Below are positions 18,099 to 27,436 of a DNA stretch of 64,000 nt, piece by piece. Position numbers and translations under genes: made by a program. The notes beneath the pieces are model-generated. The model had not been told where the DNA came from and searched no databases. It was given only the letters and a program-made list of their open reading frames with translations. This stretch comes from CAIZGX01 sp044354975 (GTDB lineage Bacteria; Bacteroidota; Bacteroidia; Flavobacteriales_D; Sanyastnellaceae), in assembly GCA_044354975.1 (NCBI GenBank), contig JBIKZA010000001.1, positions 1 to 64,000 of the forward strand, written 5' to 3'. Numbering within the stretch: the first letter of the stretch is position 1; each line of letters starts with the position of its first letter.

Positions 18099-18770
18099 AT
18101 GGCAGAAATAATAGAAGGTGGTGGAGGCCACGAAAAAGGCGGTAAAAAGAGACCCAAGAAGAGCCCGGTGCGCATGGACATGACACCAATGGTTGACTTG
18201 GCGTTCCTTCTATTGACCTTCTTCATCTTGGCAACCTCACTGAGCAAACCAAAGACACTGGAGATTGTCTATCCGAAAGATGTTGAAAATCCGGAGGATC
18301 AGACAAAATTGGATGACGATTTAGCTACGACAATTATTGTGGGTGAAACCGACGATCAAATTTTCTACTACCATGGAAAATTCAGAAAAGACACCACCAA
18401 ATTGGAGCCGTCAGATTTTTCTAAAGATGGTTTACGTGTAATGCTACTTGAAAGAAACAAACGAGTAGTAGAACAAGTAAATTCTTTGAAAGATCAACAA
18501 AGAGATGAGTTGAGAAAGAGTAACACACGCGAAGATGACGAAAAAATAAATCTCCGATTTAAGGAGCTTATTGCAGACGCTTCGAACGATTCTCTTGCTC
18601 CTTTCGTAATTGTGAAAACAATGCCTACCACGAAGTGGAAGAATGTTGTGAATGCGATTGACGAGTTGAACATTACTAACGTGAAGAAGCGCGCCATCAT
18701 GGATATGGAAGCGCGTGAAGCGTTGCTTTTCCTTTCACCAGAAAAAGTAGCGGAATTAAAATTGAAATGA
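18099..18770 (+). CDS. exbD: Biopolymer transport protein ExbD, second copy
   Basis: A 223-residue ExbD/TolR family protein with a basic, Gly-rich N-terminus and a membrane helix with the key aspartate (MDMTPMVDLAFLLLTFFILAT). The enlarged periplasmic domain is rich in charged residues between about 60 and 160. The final segment (MPTTKWKNVVNAIDELNITNVKKRAIMDM) matches the ExbD C-terminal fold. It is divergent from the copy just upstream outside the membrane segment, so the two are not a recent duplication. Together with exbB and tonB it makes up the energising complex. Confidence 0.92.
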   Translation: MAEIIEGGGGHEKGGKKRPKKSPVRMDMTPMVDLAFLLLTFFILATSLSKPKTLEIVYPKDVENPEDQTKLDDDLATTIIVGETDDQIFYYHGKFRKDTTKLEPSDFSKDGLRVMLLERNKRVVEQVNSLKDQQRDELRKSNTREDDEKINLRFKELIADASNDSLAPFVIVKTMPTTKWKNVVNAIDELNITNVKKRAIMDMEAREALLFLSPEKVAELKLK

Positions 18771-18817
18771 ACGATTGATGTGTAGTCCTGTACTGCACAT
18801 TATAAAAGCAAACCATT

Positions 18818-19723
18818 ATGTCAGCAGTAACTGATTTTCTTAGCAACCACTCAGACTTGGTGGCTGTAGCTACAGCAGCAGCTGCGGTTACATTCCTTGG
18901 TTTTGAAGCGGGCTGGAATAGCATTATGGCCCCAGAGCGTAATGAGCAGGTATTCGAAAACAAAAACAAAGCATACGGAGCCTATAGAATTCGTTCTAGG
19001 TACGGCAGCGTTCTGGCTATAGCATTGTTTTCTGGTATTTTCTTGGTATCTGGTGCGCTAATTGTGCCAGTCATTTTAGCCAAAGGCGAAAAGAAAGAGA
19101 AAGAGGTGAAGGTGGAAATGAACACAGAAATGATTGCGCCGCCACCAACGGATCCAAACGAGCCGCCACCGCCACCGCCACCGCCGCCACCACCGCCACC
19201 ACCGCCACCAACGGTTCGTCAAATTCAATTTACATCGATTGTTATTGAAGAGAACGTAGAGACTCCTCCACCATCTCAAGATAAATTGAAAGATGAAAAA
19301 ATTGCAGACGAAACCACCGAAGGCGATGACGGTCCAATGGGCCCATCAGATGCAATAGCGGTTTACACTCCAGTCGATAACAAAAACGACAAAGACGCCC
19401 CTTTGCAATTCGTGCAGGAAATGCCGGCTTACCCGGGTGGGGAGAAGGCGTTGTATGAGTTTTTGTACAACAACATTGCATACCCTGAGCAAGAAAAATC
19501 TCAGAACATTGAAGGAACCGTTTTCGTAAACTTCGTTGTTGAGAAAGATGGAACACCGACTAACTTCACCGTAACACGTGGTGTAGAAGGTGGAAAAGGA
19601 TTGGATAGAGAGGCATTGGGAGCTTGTAAGAAATTAGGCAAGTTCAACCCAGGAAAGCAAAACGGGGTTTCTCAACGTGTATTCTTGACCATTCCGATTA
19701 AATTTACTCTTGCAGATAATTAA
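18818..19723 (+). CDS. tonB: Energy transducer TonB
   Basis: A 301-residue protein with an N-terminal cytoplasmic stretch and a membrane anchor around 68-90 (VLAIALFSGIFLVSGALIVPVIL). A long proline-rich periplasm-spanning segment follows at about 112-134. The C-terminal TonB domain (about 200-300) has PAYPGGEKALYEFLYNNIAYP and GTVFVNFVVEKDGTPTNFTVTRG. It transmits ExbB/ExbD energy to TonB-dependent receptors such as SusC-type transporters. The N-terminus is longer than in most TonB proteins and precedes the anchor by about 65 residues. The gene is followed by a strong intrinsic terminator. Confidence 0.93.
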   Translation: MSAVTDFLSNHSDLVAVATAAAAVTFLGFEAGWNSIMAPERNEQVFENKNKAYGAYRIRSRYGSVLAIALFSGIFLVSGALIVPVILAKGEKKEKEVKVEMNTEMIAPPPTDPNEPPPPPPPPPPPPPPPPTVRQIQFTSIVIEENVETPPPSQDKLKDEKIADETTEGDDGPMGPSDAIAVYTPVDNKNDKDAPLQFVQEMPAYPGGEKALYEFLYNNIAYPEQEKSQNIEGTVFVNFVVEKDGTPTNFTVTRGVEGGKGLDREALGACKKLGKFNPGKQNGVSQRVFLTIPIKFTLADN

Positions 19724-19740
19724 TCGATAAATACTTACTG

Positions 19741-19770
19741 AAAAGGGTTGGCTTGGGTCAACCCTTTTTT
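19741..19770 (+). terminator. Intrinsic terminator after tonB
   Basis: AAAAGGGTTG (19741-19750) pairs with CAACCCTTTT around an 8-nt loop and runs into T6. The last T is also the first base of the rnhB -7 box. Confidence 0.85.
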
Positions 19771-19777
19771 ATTTTTG
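19770..19777 (+). promoter_or_regulatory. -7 promoter box TATTTTTG for rnhB, fused to the tonB terminator
   Basis: Perfect TAnnTTTG element overlapping the end of the terminator T-run and ending 6 nt before the rnhB ATG at 19784. Confidence 0.6.
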
Positions 19778-19783
19778 AATTGA

Positions 19784-20380
19784 ATGTTACCCTTTCACAC
19801 AGATAGCAACGAAGCGGGTTTAGATGAAGCCGGAAGAGGCTGCCTCGCAGGCCCAGTGGTTGCTGCTGCAGTTATACTTCCTGAAGGATTTTCACATCCT
19901 TGGTTGAACGATTCGAAGCAAATGAGCAAGAAGCACAGAGATGAGCTTCGTGTTATCATTGAAAAAGAAGCGATAGCATGGAACGTAGAGTTTGTTTCAC
20001 CACAGGAAATAGATGAGCTGAATATCCTTCGCGCTTCAATAACAGCAATGCAACGTGCAACCATGAAATTGAAGAAAAAACCTTCTCATCTTTTAGTTGA
20101 TGGAAATCGATTTTATGCCATGGAAGGGTATGCGCATACCTGTATGATTAAAGGCGATGCGCGCTTTATGAATATTGCCGCGGCTTCGGTTTTAGCGAAA
20201 ACACATCGCGATGAATTCATGTTGAATCTGCACGAAAAACACCCGCATTATAAGTGGGATCGAAACATGGGATATCCAACGAAGGCACATCGTGCAGCAA
20301 TTTCAGAATTCGGGGCGTGTGAGCATCACCGCATGACCTTCGCTCTTTTGCCAAGGTCGTTGCAAATAGAAGCGCTTTGA
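19784..20380 (+). CDS. rnhB: Ribonuclease HII
   Basis: A 198-residue cytoplasmic enzyme that cuts the RNA strand of RNA-DNA hybrids and removes misincorporated ribonucleotides. The signature AGLDEAGRGCLAGPVVAAAV contains the first catalytic Asp14 and Glu15. HLLVDGN supplies a later aspartate, and SVLAKTHRDEFM is the family helix. The end is normal (WDRNMGYPTKAHRAAISEFG). It is read from a -7 box fused to the tonB terminator and is followed 16 nt later by lptB. Confidence 0.95.
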   Translation: MLPFHTDSNEAGLDEAGRGCLAGPVVAAAVILPEGFSHPWLNDSKQMSKKHRDELRVIIEKEAIAWNVEFVSPQEIDELNILRASITAMQRATMKLKKKPSHLLVDGNRFYAMEGYAHTCMIKGDARFMNIAAASVLAKTHRDEFMLNLHEKHPHYKWDRNMGYPTKAHRAAISEFGACEHHRMTFALLPRSLQIEAL

Positions 20381-20396
20381 TGCCTATTTTCGCATT

Positions 20397-21131
20397 ATGC
20401 AGTTAAGAGCTGAAAACATTCAAAAGATTTATGGAAAGCGCACGGTTGTAAAGGACGTGTCGTTTCACGTTGAGCAAGGCGAAATCGTTGGATTACTCGG
20501 TCCGAATGGTGCGGGTAAAACGACGAGTTTTTACATGGTAACCGGATTAATTCAACCCAATCATGGAAAAGTGTTGCTCGATGATAGTGAGATTACGCAT
20601 ATGCCTATGTTTCAACGCGCGAAGATGGGTGTTGGCTATTTGCCGCAAGAAGCTTCTATATTTCGCTCGTTATCCGTTGAAGACAACATTAAAGCTGTGC
20701 TTGAATTGACGGGGCTTTCAAAGAAAGAGCAAACGGAAAAACTAGATGCGTTATTGGAAGAATTTGGTCTTACCGAAAGAAGAAAATACATTGGCCACCA
20801 CCTCAGTGGCGGTGAAAGAAGACGGACTGAAATTGCTCGGGCATTGGCAACGGACCCGAAATTTATTTTGTTAGACGAACCCTTTGCAGGCGTTGATCCC
20901 ATTGCCGTTGAAGACATTCAGCGAATCGTTTGGAAACTGAAAGAACGCAACATTGGAATTCTCATTACCGACCACAATGTGCAAGAAACACTGACCATTA
21001 CGGATCGTGCTTACCTCTTATACGACGGAAATATTTTGAAGTCCGGAAGCGCGGAAGAGTTGGCTTCCGACGAGCAAGTGCGTCGTGTTTATTTGGGTCA
21101 AAACTTCGTTTTAAGAGCCCGAAAAGAATAA
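20397..21131 (+). CDS. lptB: LPS export ABC transporter ATP-binding protein LptB
   Basis: A 244-residue ABC ATPase with Walker A GPNGAGKTT (34-42), Q-loop region YLPQEASIFRSLSV, signature HLSGGERRRTEIARAL, Walker B FILLDEPFAGVDPIAVEDI and switch ITDHNVQETL. The YLPQEASIFR and DEPFAGVDPIAV stretches are specific to LptB within the ABC superfamily. It powers lipopolysaccharide extraction from the inner membrane with LptF and LptG, which are not in this window. A bidirectional terminator separates it from the convergent superoxide dismutase gene. Confidence 0.95.
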   Translation: MQLRAENIQKIYGKRTVVKDVSFHVEQGEIVGLLGPNGAGKTTSFYMVTGLIQPNHGKVLLDDSEITHMPMFQRAKMGVGYLPQEASIFRSLSVEDNIKAVLELTGLSKKEQTEKLDALLEEFGLTERRKYIGHHLSGGERRRTEIARALATDPKFILLDEPFAGVDPIAVEDIQRIVWKLKERNIGILITDHNVQETLTITDRAYLLYDGNILKSGSAEELASDEQVRRVYLGQNFVLRARKE

Positions 21132-21152
21132 GCCCCCGAGAGTCTCGAGGGC
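21132..21152. terminator. Hairpin between convergent lptB and sod
   Basis: GCCC-C-CGAG pairs with CTCG-A-GGGC around a 3-nt loop, with one mismatch, directly after the lptB stop. It probably serves both convergent genes. Confidence 0.65.
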
Positions 21153-21173
21153 CTTAGTATTTATTTGGAAGAA

Positions 21174-21773
21174 TTACTTCGCGCTGTTGTAGCGAGCTTC
21201 AACCACTTCCCAATTGATAACATTGAAAAAAGCTTGAATGTAATCTGGACGTCTGTTCTGATAGTTCAGGTAATACGCGTGTTCCCACACGTCTAAACCT
21301 AAAATTGGAAATCCAGAGCAGCCAACATTTGGCATCAATGGGTTGTCTTGGTTTGGAGTTGAGCAAACTTCAAGTTTTCCGTCTTTCACACACAACCAAG
21401 CCCATCCTGAACCGAAGCGAGTCATTGCAGCCTTAACGAACAGTTCTTTGAATGCGTCGAATGATCCGAAAGCCTCGTTAATGGCGGCTTCCATAGTTGG
21501 AGTTACTGTTCCGCCGTTTGGCGAAAGCAATTCCCAAAATAGGTTGTGATTGTAAAATCCACCACCGTTGTTTCTAACCGCAGGGGTGTCGAAACCTTTC
21601 ACCATAACTTCTTCGATAGAAAGATTTTCTAAATCGGTTCCAGCGATAGCGTTATTTAAGTTTGTTGTGTAAGCAGCATGGTGCTTACTGTGATGTATTT
21701 CCATCGTGCGAGCATCGATGTTTGGCTCAAGGGCATCGTACGAATAAGGTAAATTTGGTAGTTCGAATGACAT
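21174..21773 (-). CDS. Superoxide dismutase, Fe/Mn family
   Basis: A 199-residue protein with all four metal ligands of Fe/Mn superoxide dismutases: His27 (MEIHHSKHH), His76 (FYNHNLFW), Asp161 and His165 (LDVWEHAYYL). It converts superoxide to oxygen and hydrogen peroxide. No signal peptide is present, so it is cytoplasmic. I cannot say from sequence alone whether Fe or Mn is preferred. The full length and the C-terminal VINWEVVEARY are normal. It is convergent with lptB and divergent from mreB. Confidence 0.95.
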   Translation of the reverse strand: MSFELPNLPYSYDALEPNIDARTMEIHHSKHHAAYTTNLNNAIAGTDLENLSIEEVMVKGFDTPAVRNNGGGFYNHNLFWELLSPNGGTVTPTMEAAINEAFGSFDAFKELFVKAAMTRFGSGWAWLCVKDGKLEVCSTPNQDNPLMPNVGCSGFPILGLDVWEHAYYLNYQNRRPDYIQAFFNVINWEVVEARYNSAK

Positions 21774-21854
21774 AGTTATTTTTTTGCGAAATTAACCCAA
21801 AACAAACGCCACAAAAAAATTCTTCTCAATTCGTTAATATGCTTGATGCGCGCT

Positions 21855-21862
21855 TATCTTTG
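21855..21862 (+). promoter_or_regulatory. -7 promoter box TATCTTTG for the mre operon
   Basis: Perfect TAnnTTTG element 49 nt before the mreB ATG, leaving a true 5' leader, unlike most boxes in this window. Confidence 0.6.
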
Positions 21863-21911
21863 TAACTCTATCGAAGCGTTTTCAATTAACCTATTTTAAA
21901 GAAGGAAAAGC

Positions 21912-22937
21912 ATGGGACTTTTTAGTTTCCTAACACAAGAAATTGCCATTGACTTGGGCACGGCAAACACAATCATTATCATGAACGATAAGGTTGTTGT
22001 AGATGAACCATCTATCATTGCTCGCGACCGAGTTTCTGGTAGAACCGTCGCTGTTGGTCGATTAGCGCAACAGATGCATGGTAAAACGCACGAGAATATC
22101 AAGACAATTCGTCCATTGAAAGACGGTGTAATCGCCGATTTTCACGCTGCAGAAGACATGATTAAAGGGTTAATCAAAATGATTAACAAAGGCGGAAAAA
22201 TGTTTCAACCTTCTTTGAGAATGGTAATATGTATTCCATCTGGAATTACTGAAGTTGAAAAACGCGCGGTTAAGGATTCTGCAGAACACGCAGGTGCGAA
22301 AGAAGTTTATTTAATTCACGAGCCAATGGCCGCTGCAATTGGTATTGGTGTTGACGTTGAAGAGCCGATGGGAAATATGATTATTGACATCGGAGGTGGT
22401 ACATCTGAAATTGCAGTTATTGCTTTGGGTGGAATTGTAACAGACAAAAACATTCGTGTAGCTGGAGATGAACTTACACAAGACATCGAAGATTACATGC
22501 GTCGTCATCACAACATTTTAATTGGAGAGCGAACAGCAGAACAAATTAAAATTGAGGTTGGTGCTGCAATTGACGACCTAGAGGTTCCGCCAGCTGATTA
22601 CAGCGTTCGCGGACGTGACTTGGTTACAGGTATTCCAAAAGAAATTATGGTTTCCTACAAAGAGATTGCTCATGCTTTAAACAAATCAATTTCTAAAATT
22701 GAAGAAGCAATCATGAGTTGTTTGGAAAATACACCGCCGGAATTATCAGCAGATATTTTCAAGACCGGTATTTATTTAGCCGGTGGTGGGGCATTGCTCC
22801 GTGGATTAGATGTGCGGATCAATCGCAAAACGAAATTGCCTGTTCATGTTGCCGACGATCCGTTGCGTGCAGTAGCAAGAGGTACAGGAATTGCGTTGAA
22901 AAACATCAATCGCTTCCAATTCTTAATGCGCGAGTAA
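21912..22937 (+). CDS. mreB: Rod shape-determining protein MreB
   Basis: A 341-residue actin-fold ATPase that polymerises under the inner membrane and guides lateral wall synthesis. It begins MGLFSFLTQEIAIDLGTANT, with the membrane-binding N-terminus and phosphate-1 loop, and contains MIIDIGGGTSEIAVIALGG and the adenosine motif YLAGGGALLRGLD. It opens the mreB-mreC-mreD-PBP2-rodA operon, in which every later gene follows by 20 nt or less or overlaps. The order is the standard elongasome arrangement. Confidence 0.97.
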   Translation: MGLFSFLTQEIAIDLGTANTIIIMNDKVVVDEPSIIARDRVSGRTVAVGRLAQQMHGKTHENIKTIRPLKDGVIADFHAAEDMIKGLIKMINKGGKMFQPSLRMVICIPSGITEVEKRAVKDSAEHAGAKEVYLIHEPMAAAIGIGVDVEEPMGNMIIDIGGGTSEIAVIALGGIVTDKNIRVAGDELTQDIEDYMRRHHNILIGERTAEQIKIEVGAAIDDLEVPPADYSVRGRDLVTGIPKEIMVSYKEIAHALNKSISKIEEAIMSCLENTPPELSADIFKTGIYLAGGGALLRGLDVRINRKTKLPVHVADDPLRAVARGTGIALKNINRFQFLMRE

Positions 22938-22957
22938 TTCGTTAACACGAAAGCAGA

Positions 22958-23797
22958 ATGGGTAATCTTTTAGCATTGTTGCAACGATTTCATGTGCTTT
23001 TGTTGTTCTTAGTGCTTCAGGTTTTTTCAATGATTGTTTTATTTTCTGAAAACAATTTTCACCGAAAAGAATTCATTCGTCACAGTTCTGACTTCGCCGG
23101 ATACATCTACGAAAAACGTGATGAGTTCACGAGTTATTTAAGGCTAGCAGAAATTAACGATCAACTGGCTATTGAGAACGCAGCCTTGCGAAGCCTTCTT
23201 CCAGAAAATTATATTACTTCAGACACAGCAACGTTTAAAGCTCAAGGCGTTCGTCAGCAATACACATACACCCCCGCGAAGGTTGTTAACGCGACTGTAA
23301 GCAGAAAGCGAAATTACTTAACCTTGAATAAGGGATACGCAGAGGGTATAGGTATTGAAATGGGAGTCATTGCAAATGGAAGTATTGTTGGAATTGTGAG
23401 TAGTGTAAGTGAAAACTATTCGATAGTGATGCCTGTTTTGCACACGAAATTTCAAGGGTCTGTTAAGATGAAAGGAACAGGAGAGTTTGGAATTTTAGAA
23501 TGGCCCGGTGGGGATCCACTTTTTGCGTTTGTAAAAGAAATTCCAAAACACGTTTATGTTAATGTTGGTGACACCGTAGTGACAACAGGCTTTTCAAGCC
23601 ATTTTCCAGAAGGAATGTTAATTGGAAGTGTTGAAACATTGGAAGATAAGCCCGAAGAAAATTTCCATCGAATTAAAGTGAAGTTGGCAACTGATTACCG
23701 AAAGGTAGCGTGGGTGCAGGTGGTAAAGAACCTTCAGAAAATGGAGATTGACTCTCTTCAACAACAACAAATTATTGCGGACGGAGGAGCAGAATGA
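22958..23797 (+). CDS. mreC: Rod shape-determining protein MreC
   Basis: A 279-residue bitopic protein with an N-terminal membrane helix (VLLLFLVLQVFSMIVLF, about 13-30). A coiled-coil stretch follows (about 58-80), then the MreC beta-barrel domain (about 95-260) with ATVSRKRNYLTLNKGYAEGI and VGDTVVTTGFSSHFPEGMLIGSV. It links MreB filaments to the periplasmic synthases. It overlaps mreD by 4 nt (ATGA). Confidence 0.93.
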   Translation: MGNLLALLQRFHVLLLFLVLQVFSMIVLFSENNFHRKEFIRHSSDFAGYIYEKRDEFTSYLRLAEINDQLAIENAALRSLLPENYITSDTATFKAQGVRQQYTYTPAKVVNATVSRKRNYLTLNKGYAEGIGIEMGVIANGSIVGIVSSVSENYSIVMPVLHTKFQGSVKMKGTGEFGILEWPGGDPLFAFVKEIPKHVYVNVGDTVVTTGFSSHFPEGMLIGSVETLEDKPEENFHRIKVKLATDYRKVAWVQVVKNLQKMEIDSLQQQQIIADGGAE

Positions 23798-24300
23798 TGA
23801 ACTATTTGCGCATATTTTTATTCGTACTCGTGCAAGCCTTGGTGGTTAGTCGAATTCAATTGTTTGACGGTCTGGTTCTGCCGTTCATCTACATATTTAG
23901 TTTGTTGATGTTTCCATTCGATACCCCGCGTTGGCTGTTGTTGTTGATAGGATTTTTTACTGGAATACTAATGGATTTATTCACAGGACCTCCGGGACTA
24001 CATACGTCTGCTTGCCTCCTCCTTGCTTTCTTGCAGCCCTTGGTGCAAAACATGTTGGCGCCAAGAGAAGGGTACGATTCAAGTCTGAAACCGACTATAC
24101 CAAAAATGGGATTTGCATGGTACGCGACCTATGCGGGAATTCTGACACTGGTGCATCATTCGTGGCTTATCTTTTTTGAATTTTTACGTTGGGACAAATT
24201 TTTCTTTCAATTGTTTCATATTTTGTTAAGTTCTATTGCAACTTTATTGCTTATGATTTTGGCGCAACTCTTAATTTCGCCAAATAAGAAAAGCAGCTAA
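23794..24300 (+). CDS. mreD: Rod shape-determining protein MreD
   Basis: A 168-residue inner-membrane protein with about five to six hydrophobic helices and little other sequence signature. The assignment rests on its position between mreC and the PBP2 gene and on the MreD-like motif GILMDLFTGPPGLHTSACLLLAF. It starts inside mreC (4-nt overlap) and ends 5 nt before the TTG start of the next gene. Confidence 0.85.
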   Translation: MMNYLRIFLFVLVQALVVSRIQLFDGLVLPFIYIFSLLMFPFDTPRWLLLLIGFFTGILMDLFTGPPGLHTSACLLLAFLQPLVQNMLAPREGYDSSLKPTIPKMGFAWYATYAGILTLVHHSWLIFFEFLRWDKFFFQLFHILLSSIATLLLMILAQLLISPNKKSS

Positions 24301-24305
24301 TTACC

Positions 24306-26114
24306 TTGAACAACGACAATCGCCGGTACACCTTCTTGTTTATTGTGGGAACCATCTGTGTCATATACATAGTGCGTCTTTTCGCGCTCCAGGTTGCCAC
24401 CAGCGAATGGAAGAATAAAGGTTCGCGATTAACGGAGAGAGAAGTAGTTGTTTATCCTTCACGAGGAAACATCTTCGACCGTAACGGAAAAGTTTTGGTA
24501 ACGAATCAAACCGTATACGACCTGATGGTTTTGCCGAAAGAAGTTTTGCCTTTCGACACGCTTGAATTCTGTAAGTTGGTGAATCTACCTTACGACGAGT
24601 TGAAGGAAATCTTAAAAAAATCAACTACCTATCCGAACGTTAAGTACAAGCCCTCTCCGGTTATTAAACAAATGCTCCCGGAGGAGTATGCCCTTTTCGC
24701 GGAGCGGTTGTATAAATTCCCTGGCTTTTTTGTTCAAGCGAGAACTTTACGCACTTATCCCGAAAGCTTAGGATCGCTTTTATTGGGCGATGTCGGAGAA
24801 GTGAACAAAGACATTCTGGAAAAGCATCCAGACTATCGCAAGGGCGATTATATTGGACTGAATGGAATAGAAAAGTCATACGAGAAAGAGCTTCGTGGAA
24901 AACGCGGAATTAAATATGTGTATCGCGATAATCTGGGAGTTGAGCACAGCGTTGCGAACGGGCAACTCGATAGTGCCGCGCAAGAGGGAGTGGATTTGTA
25001 TGCGACAATTGACGCTGAGTTGCAGAAGTATGGTGAGCAGTTAATGCAGAACAAGCGAGGTTGTATTGTAGCCATTGAACCTTCAACAGGTGAAATTTTA
25101 GCGCTAGTTTCGGCCCCAACCTTTGATCCTAATTTGTTGGTTGGAAGAGCGCGCGGACAAAACTTCTCGGCCTTAGCTAAGGACCCGATGAAGCCGCTTT
25201 TCAATCGCGCTACACAAGCACAATACAGACCGGGATCTATTTTCAAATTGGCGCAATCGCTTACGGCGTTGCAGCTGGGATCCATAACCAAGGACACACG
25301 TATTCCATGTAACAGAGGGCTTATTGGTTGTCACGGGGCACATAGCATGGACGATTTAGAAATGGCTATTGTCCACTCCTGCAACCCCTATTTTAGAGGC
25401 GTGCTGCAACGTGTCGTTGAAGCGAACAGAGATCCAAACAGCCGTGCGAAAGACGCAGCTATTGGACTATCAATTTGGAATGAACAAATTCGAAAGTTGG
25501 GCTTCGGTTCGAACTTGGGAAGTGACCTTCCTGGAATGAAAAAAGGGAATGTTCCAAGTGCTGAATATTACAACAAGAAATACGGAGTGGAGGCTTGGAA
25601 TTTCGCAACCATTTATTCCATTGCAATTGGTGAAGGTGAGATGTTGATTAACCCCGTTCAAATGTGCAATCTTGTCTGCATCATTGCAAATCGGGGCTTC
25701 TATGTTCCCCCGCACACCGTAAGACAAATTGGAAGAGACGGATCAGCACGTGCCGAATATGTAACGCGGGTAGATGTTGGAGTAAAACCAGAATATTTTG
25801 AAACCGTAGTAAACGCTATGGAAAAAGTAGTTGGCCCCGGCGGAACGGCCAATAGCATTAAGCTTTCTGATATTGTTATTTGTGGAAAAACAGGAACGGT
25901 TCAGAACGAACCCCGCGAAGACCACAGTGTGTTCGTTTGCTTTGCTCCGAAAGAGAATCCGAAAATTGCATTGGCTGTTTATGTGGAATATGCAGGATTT
26001 GGAGGAACGTGGGCGGCTCCTATTTCAAGTTTAATGATTGAAAAATATTTGAAGGGAGGAACCACGAATAAGGGAAGAGAAGAGTTAATTATGAACGCGA
26101 AAATTTTGAACTAA
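24306..26114 (+). CDS. mrdA: Penicillin-binding protein 2 (elongation transpeptidase)
   Basis: A 602-residue class B penicillin-binding protein. The N-terminal anchor is at about 9-28, a pedestal dimerisation domain follows (about 45-220), and the transpeptidase domain has the SxxK serine Ser311 (RPGSIFK), the SxN motif at 358 (HSCN) and a KTG motif (CGKTGTVQN, about 527). It cross-links new peptidoglycan during elongation. The start is TTG at 24306: no ATG or GTG occurs upstream in frame, and the next ATG lies well inside the protein, past the anchor. It overlaps rodA by one base. Confidence 0.94.
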   Translation: MNNDNRRYTFLFIVGTICVIYIVRLFALQVATSEWKNKGSRLTEREVVVYPSRGNIFDRNGKVLVTNQTVYDLMVLPKEVLPFDTLEFCKLVNLPYDELKEILKKSTTYPNVKYKPSPVIKQMLPEEYALFAERLYKFPGFFVQARTLRTYPESLGSLLLGDVGEVNKDILEKHPDYRKGDYIGLNGIEKSYEKELRGKRGIKYVYRDNLGVEHSVANGQLDSAAQEGVDLYATIDAELQKYGEQLMQNKRGCIVAIEPSTGEILALVSAPTFDPNLLVGRARGQNFSALAKDPMKPLFNRATQAQYRPGSIFKLAQSLTALQLGSITKDTRIPCNRGLIGCHGAHSMDDLEMAIVHSCNPYFRGVLQRVVEANRDPNSRAKDAAIGLSIWNEQIRKLGFGSNLGSDLPGMKKGNVPSAEYYNKKYGVEAWNFATIYSIAIGEGEMLINPVQMCNLVCIIANRGFYVPPHTVRQIGRDGSARAEYVTRVDVGVKPEYFETVVNAMEKVVGPGGTANSIKLSDIVICGKTGTVQNEPREDHSVFVCFAPKENPKIALAVYVEYAGFGGTWAAPISSLMIEKYLKGGTTNKGREELIMNAKILN

Positions 26115-27436
26115 TGGCAGCGTCAGGGAAACAGAACTTACAACTCGACTGGGGCACTATTGCGCTCTACGGGACGTTGGTTTTGTTCGGATGGCTTTCT
26201 ATTTATAGCGCTGCGTTTAATCCGCTACTGCCAAGTCCGTTCACGTTTTCCGAAGAGTACGGAAAACAGTTGGTATGGATAGGGGCTTGTATCTTTTTAA
26301 TCGTAGTCATCCTTTATTTAGACGCGGAGGTGTTCAATAAACTAGCCGTTTACATTTACTTCTTTTTTGTGCTTTTGCTCATGCTCGTCTTGGTCATAGG
26401 AAAGGAAGTAAATGGAGCGAAGGCGTGGTTTGGAATTGGTGATTTTGGAATTCAGCCGAGTGAGTTTTCTAAAATTGGCGTCGGGCTATTTCTGTCCAAA
26501 TTTATTTCCAGCTCCGGTTTGCAGTTGAAGAATTTGCGAATGCGTATTCAGGCTTTTGCAATCATTGGATTACCGGCGTTTTTGATTTTGCTTCAACCCG
26601 ATGTGGGTTCGTTATTGACTTTCCTTGCTTTCATTTTGGTGATGTATCGTGAAGGGATGTCGGGCACTGTCCTGATCGCAGGATTTGCCAGTGTGGTCAT
26701 TGGAACTTTAAGTATTGTTATTGGCGCGGGCAGAACGACTTACCCTTATTTCGGAGAGATGAGTTCTATTTGGACTTTTATTGTTTCCCTTTTCGCGTTA
26801 TCAATTCTTGCTTTGATTTTCGTTCGGAATTTTGTTGTCCCACGATCAAGAAGATTGCTTTATTCTGTGGTTGTCATCTCGATGGTGCTAGCCTCGAGTC
26901 TAGCTTTTTCGATTAACTACATCGTAGATAACGTGCTTGAAAAACACCACAAAGAGCGTATTTACGTTATGCTTTCACTTCCGGTTGAACGACAAGATGC
27001 GACCTACAATTCCGAGATGGCGAAAATTACAGTAGGCTCCGGGGGATTAATTGGAAGAGGGTTTCATCAAGGACCAATGACCCAAAATAATTACGTGCCT
27101 GAGCAATGGACCGACTTTATTTTTAGTGCAGTCGCAGAAGAGTGGGGATTCCTTGGAAGTGTAACTGTAATTCTTATGTTCTTCACCCTTATATACCGAT
27201 TGGTGGTATTGGCAGAGCGGCAACGTTCTCAATTTTCTAGGGTGTACGGCTATTGCGTAGCAGCAATCATTTTTATGCACCTCCTCATTAATATTGGAAT
27301 GGTGCTCGGGTTAGCGCCTATTATTGGTATTCCTCTGCCCTTCTTTAGTTACGGCGGATCTTCGCTTATGGCGTTTACGATTCTACTCTTCATTATGATT
27401 CGTTTGGACGCTGAGCGGCTCAGCATCTTTAGATGA
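26114..27436 (+). CDS. rodA: Rod shape-determining glycosyltransferase RodA
   Basis: A 440-residue SEDS-family membrane protein with about ten helices. Family motifs include ARAWFGIGDFGIQPSE-like KAWFGIGDFGIQPSEFSKIG, LLQPDVGS (containing the essential Asp), EQWTDFIFSAVAEEWGF and GIPLPFFSYGGSSLM. RodA polymerises lipid II into glycan strands together with PBP2, whose stop codon overlaps its ATG. The gene ends in the micro-hairpin array described at 27435. Confidence 0.95.
   Translation: MAASGKQNLQLDWGTIALYGTLVLFGWLSIYSAAFNPLLPSPFTFSEEYGKQLVWIGACIFLIVVILYLDAEVFNKLAVYIYFFFVLLLMLVLVIGKEVNGAKAWFGIGDFGIQPSEFSKIGVGLFLSKFISSSGLQLKNLRMRIQAFAIIGLPAFLILLQPDVGSLLTFLAFILVMYREGMSGTVLIAGFASVVIGTLSIVIGAGRTTYPYFGEMSSIWTFIVSLFALSILALIFVRNFVVPRSRRLLYSVVVISMVLASSLAFSINYIVDNVLEKHHKERIYVMLSLPVERQDATYNSEMAKITVGSGGLIGRGFHQGPMTQNNYVPEQWTDFIFSAVAEEWGFLGSVTVILMFFTLIYRLVVLAERQRSQFSRVYGYCVAAIIFMHLLINIGMVLGLAPIIGIPLPFFSYGGSSLMAFTILLFIMIRLDAERLSIFR

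Noticed and set aside
17417..18770. Recent duplication of exbD
   Set aside because: The two proteins are similar only around the membrane helix; they are old paralogues, as usual in this phylum.
24848..25297. 149-codon open frame on the minus strand
   Set aside because: Antisense to the PBP2 gene, which has all catalytic motifs.
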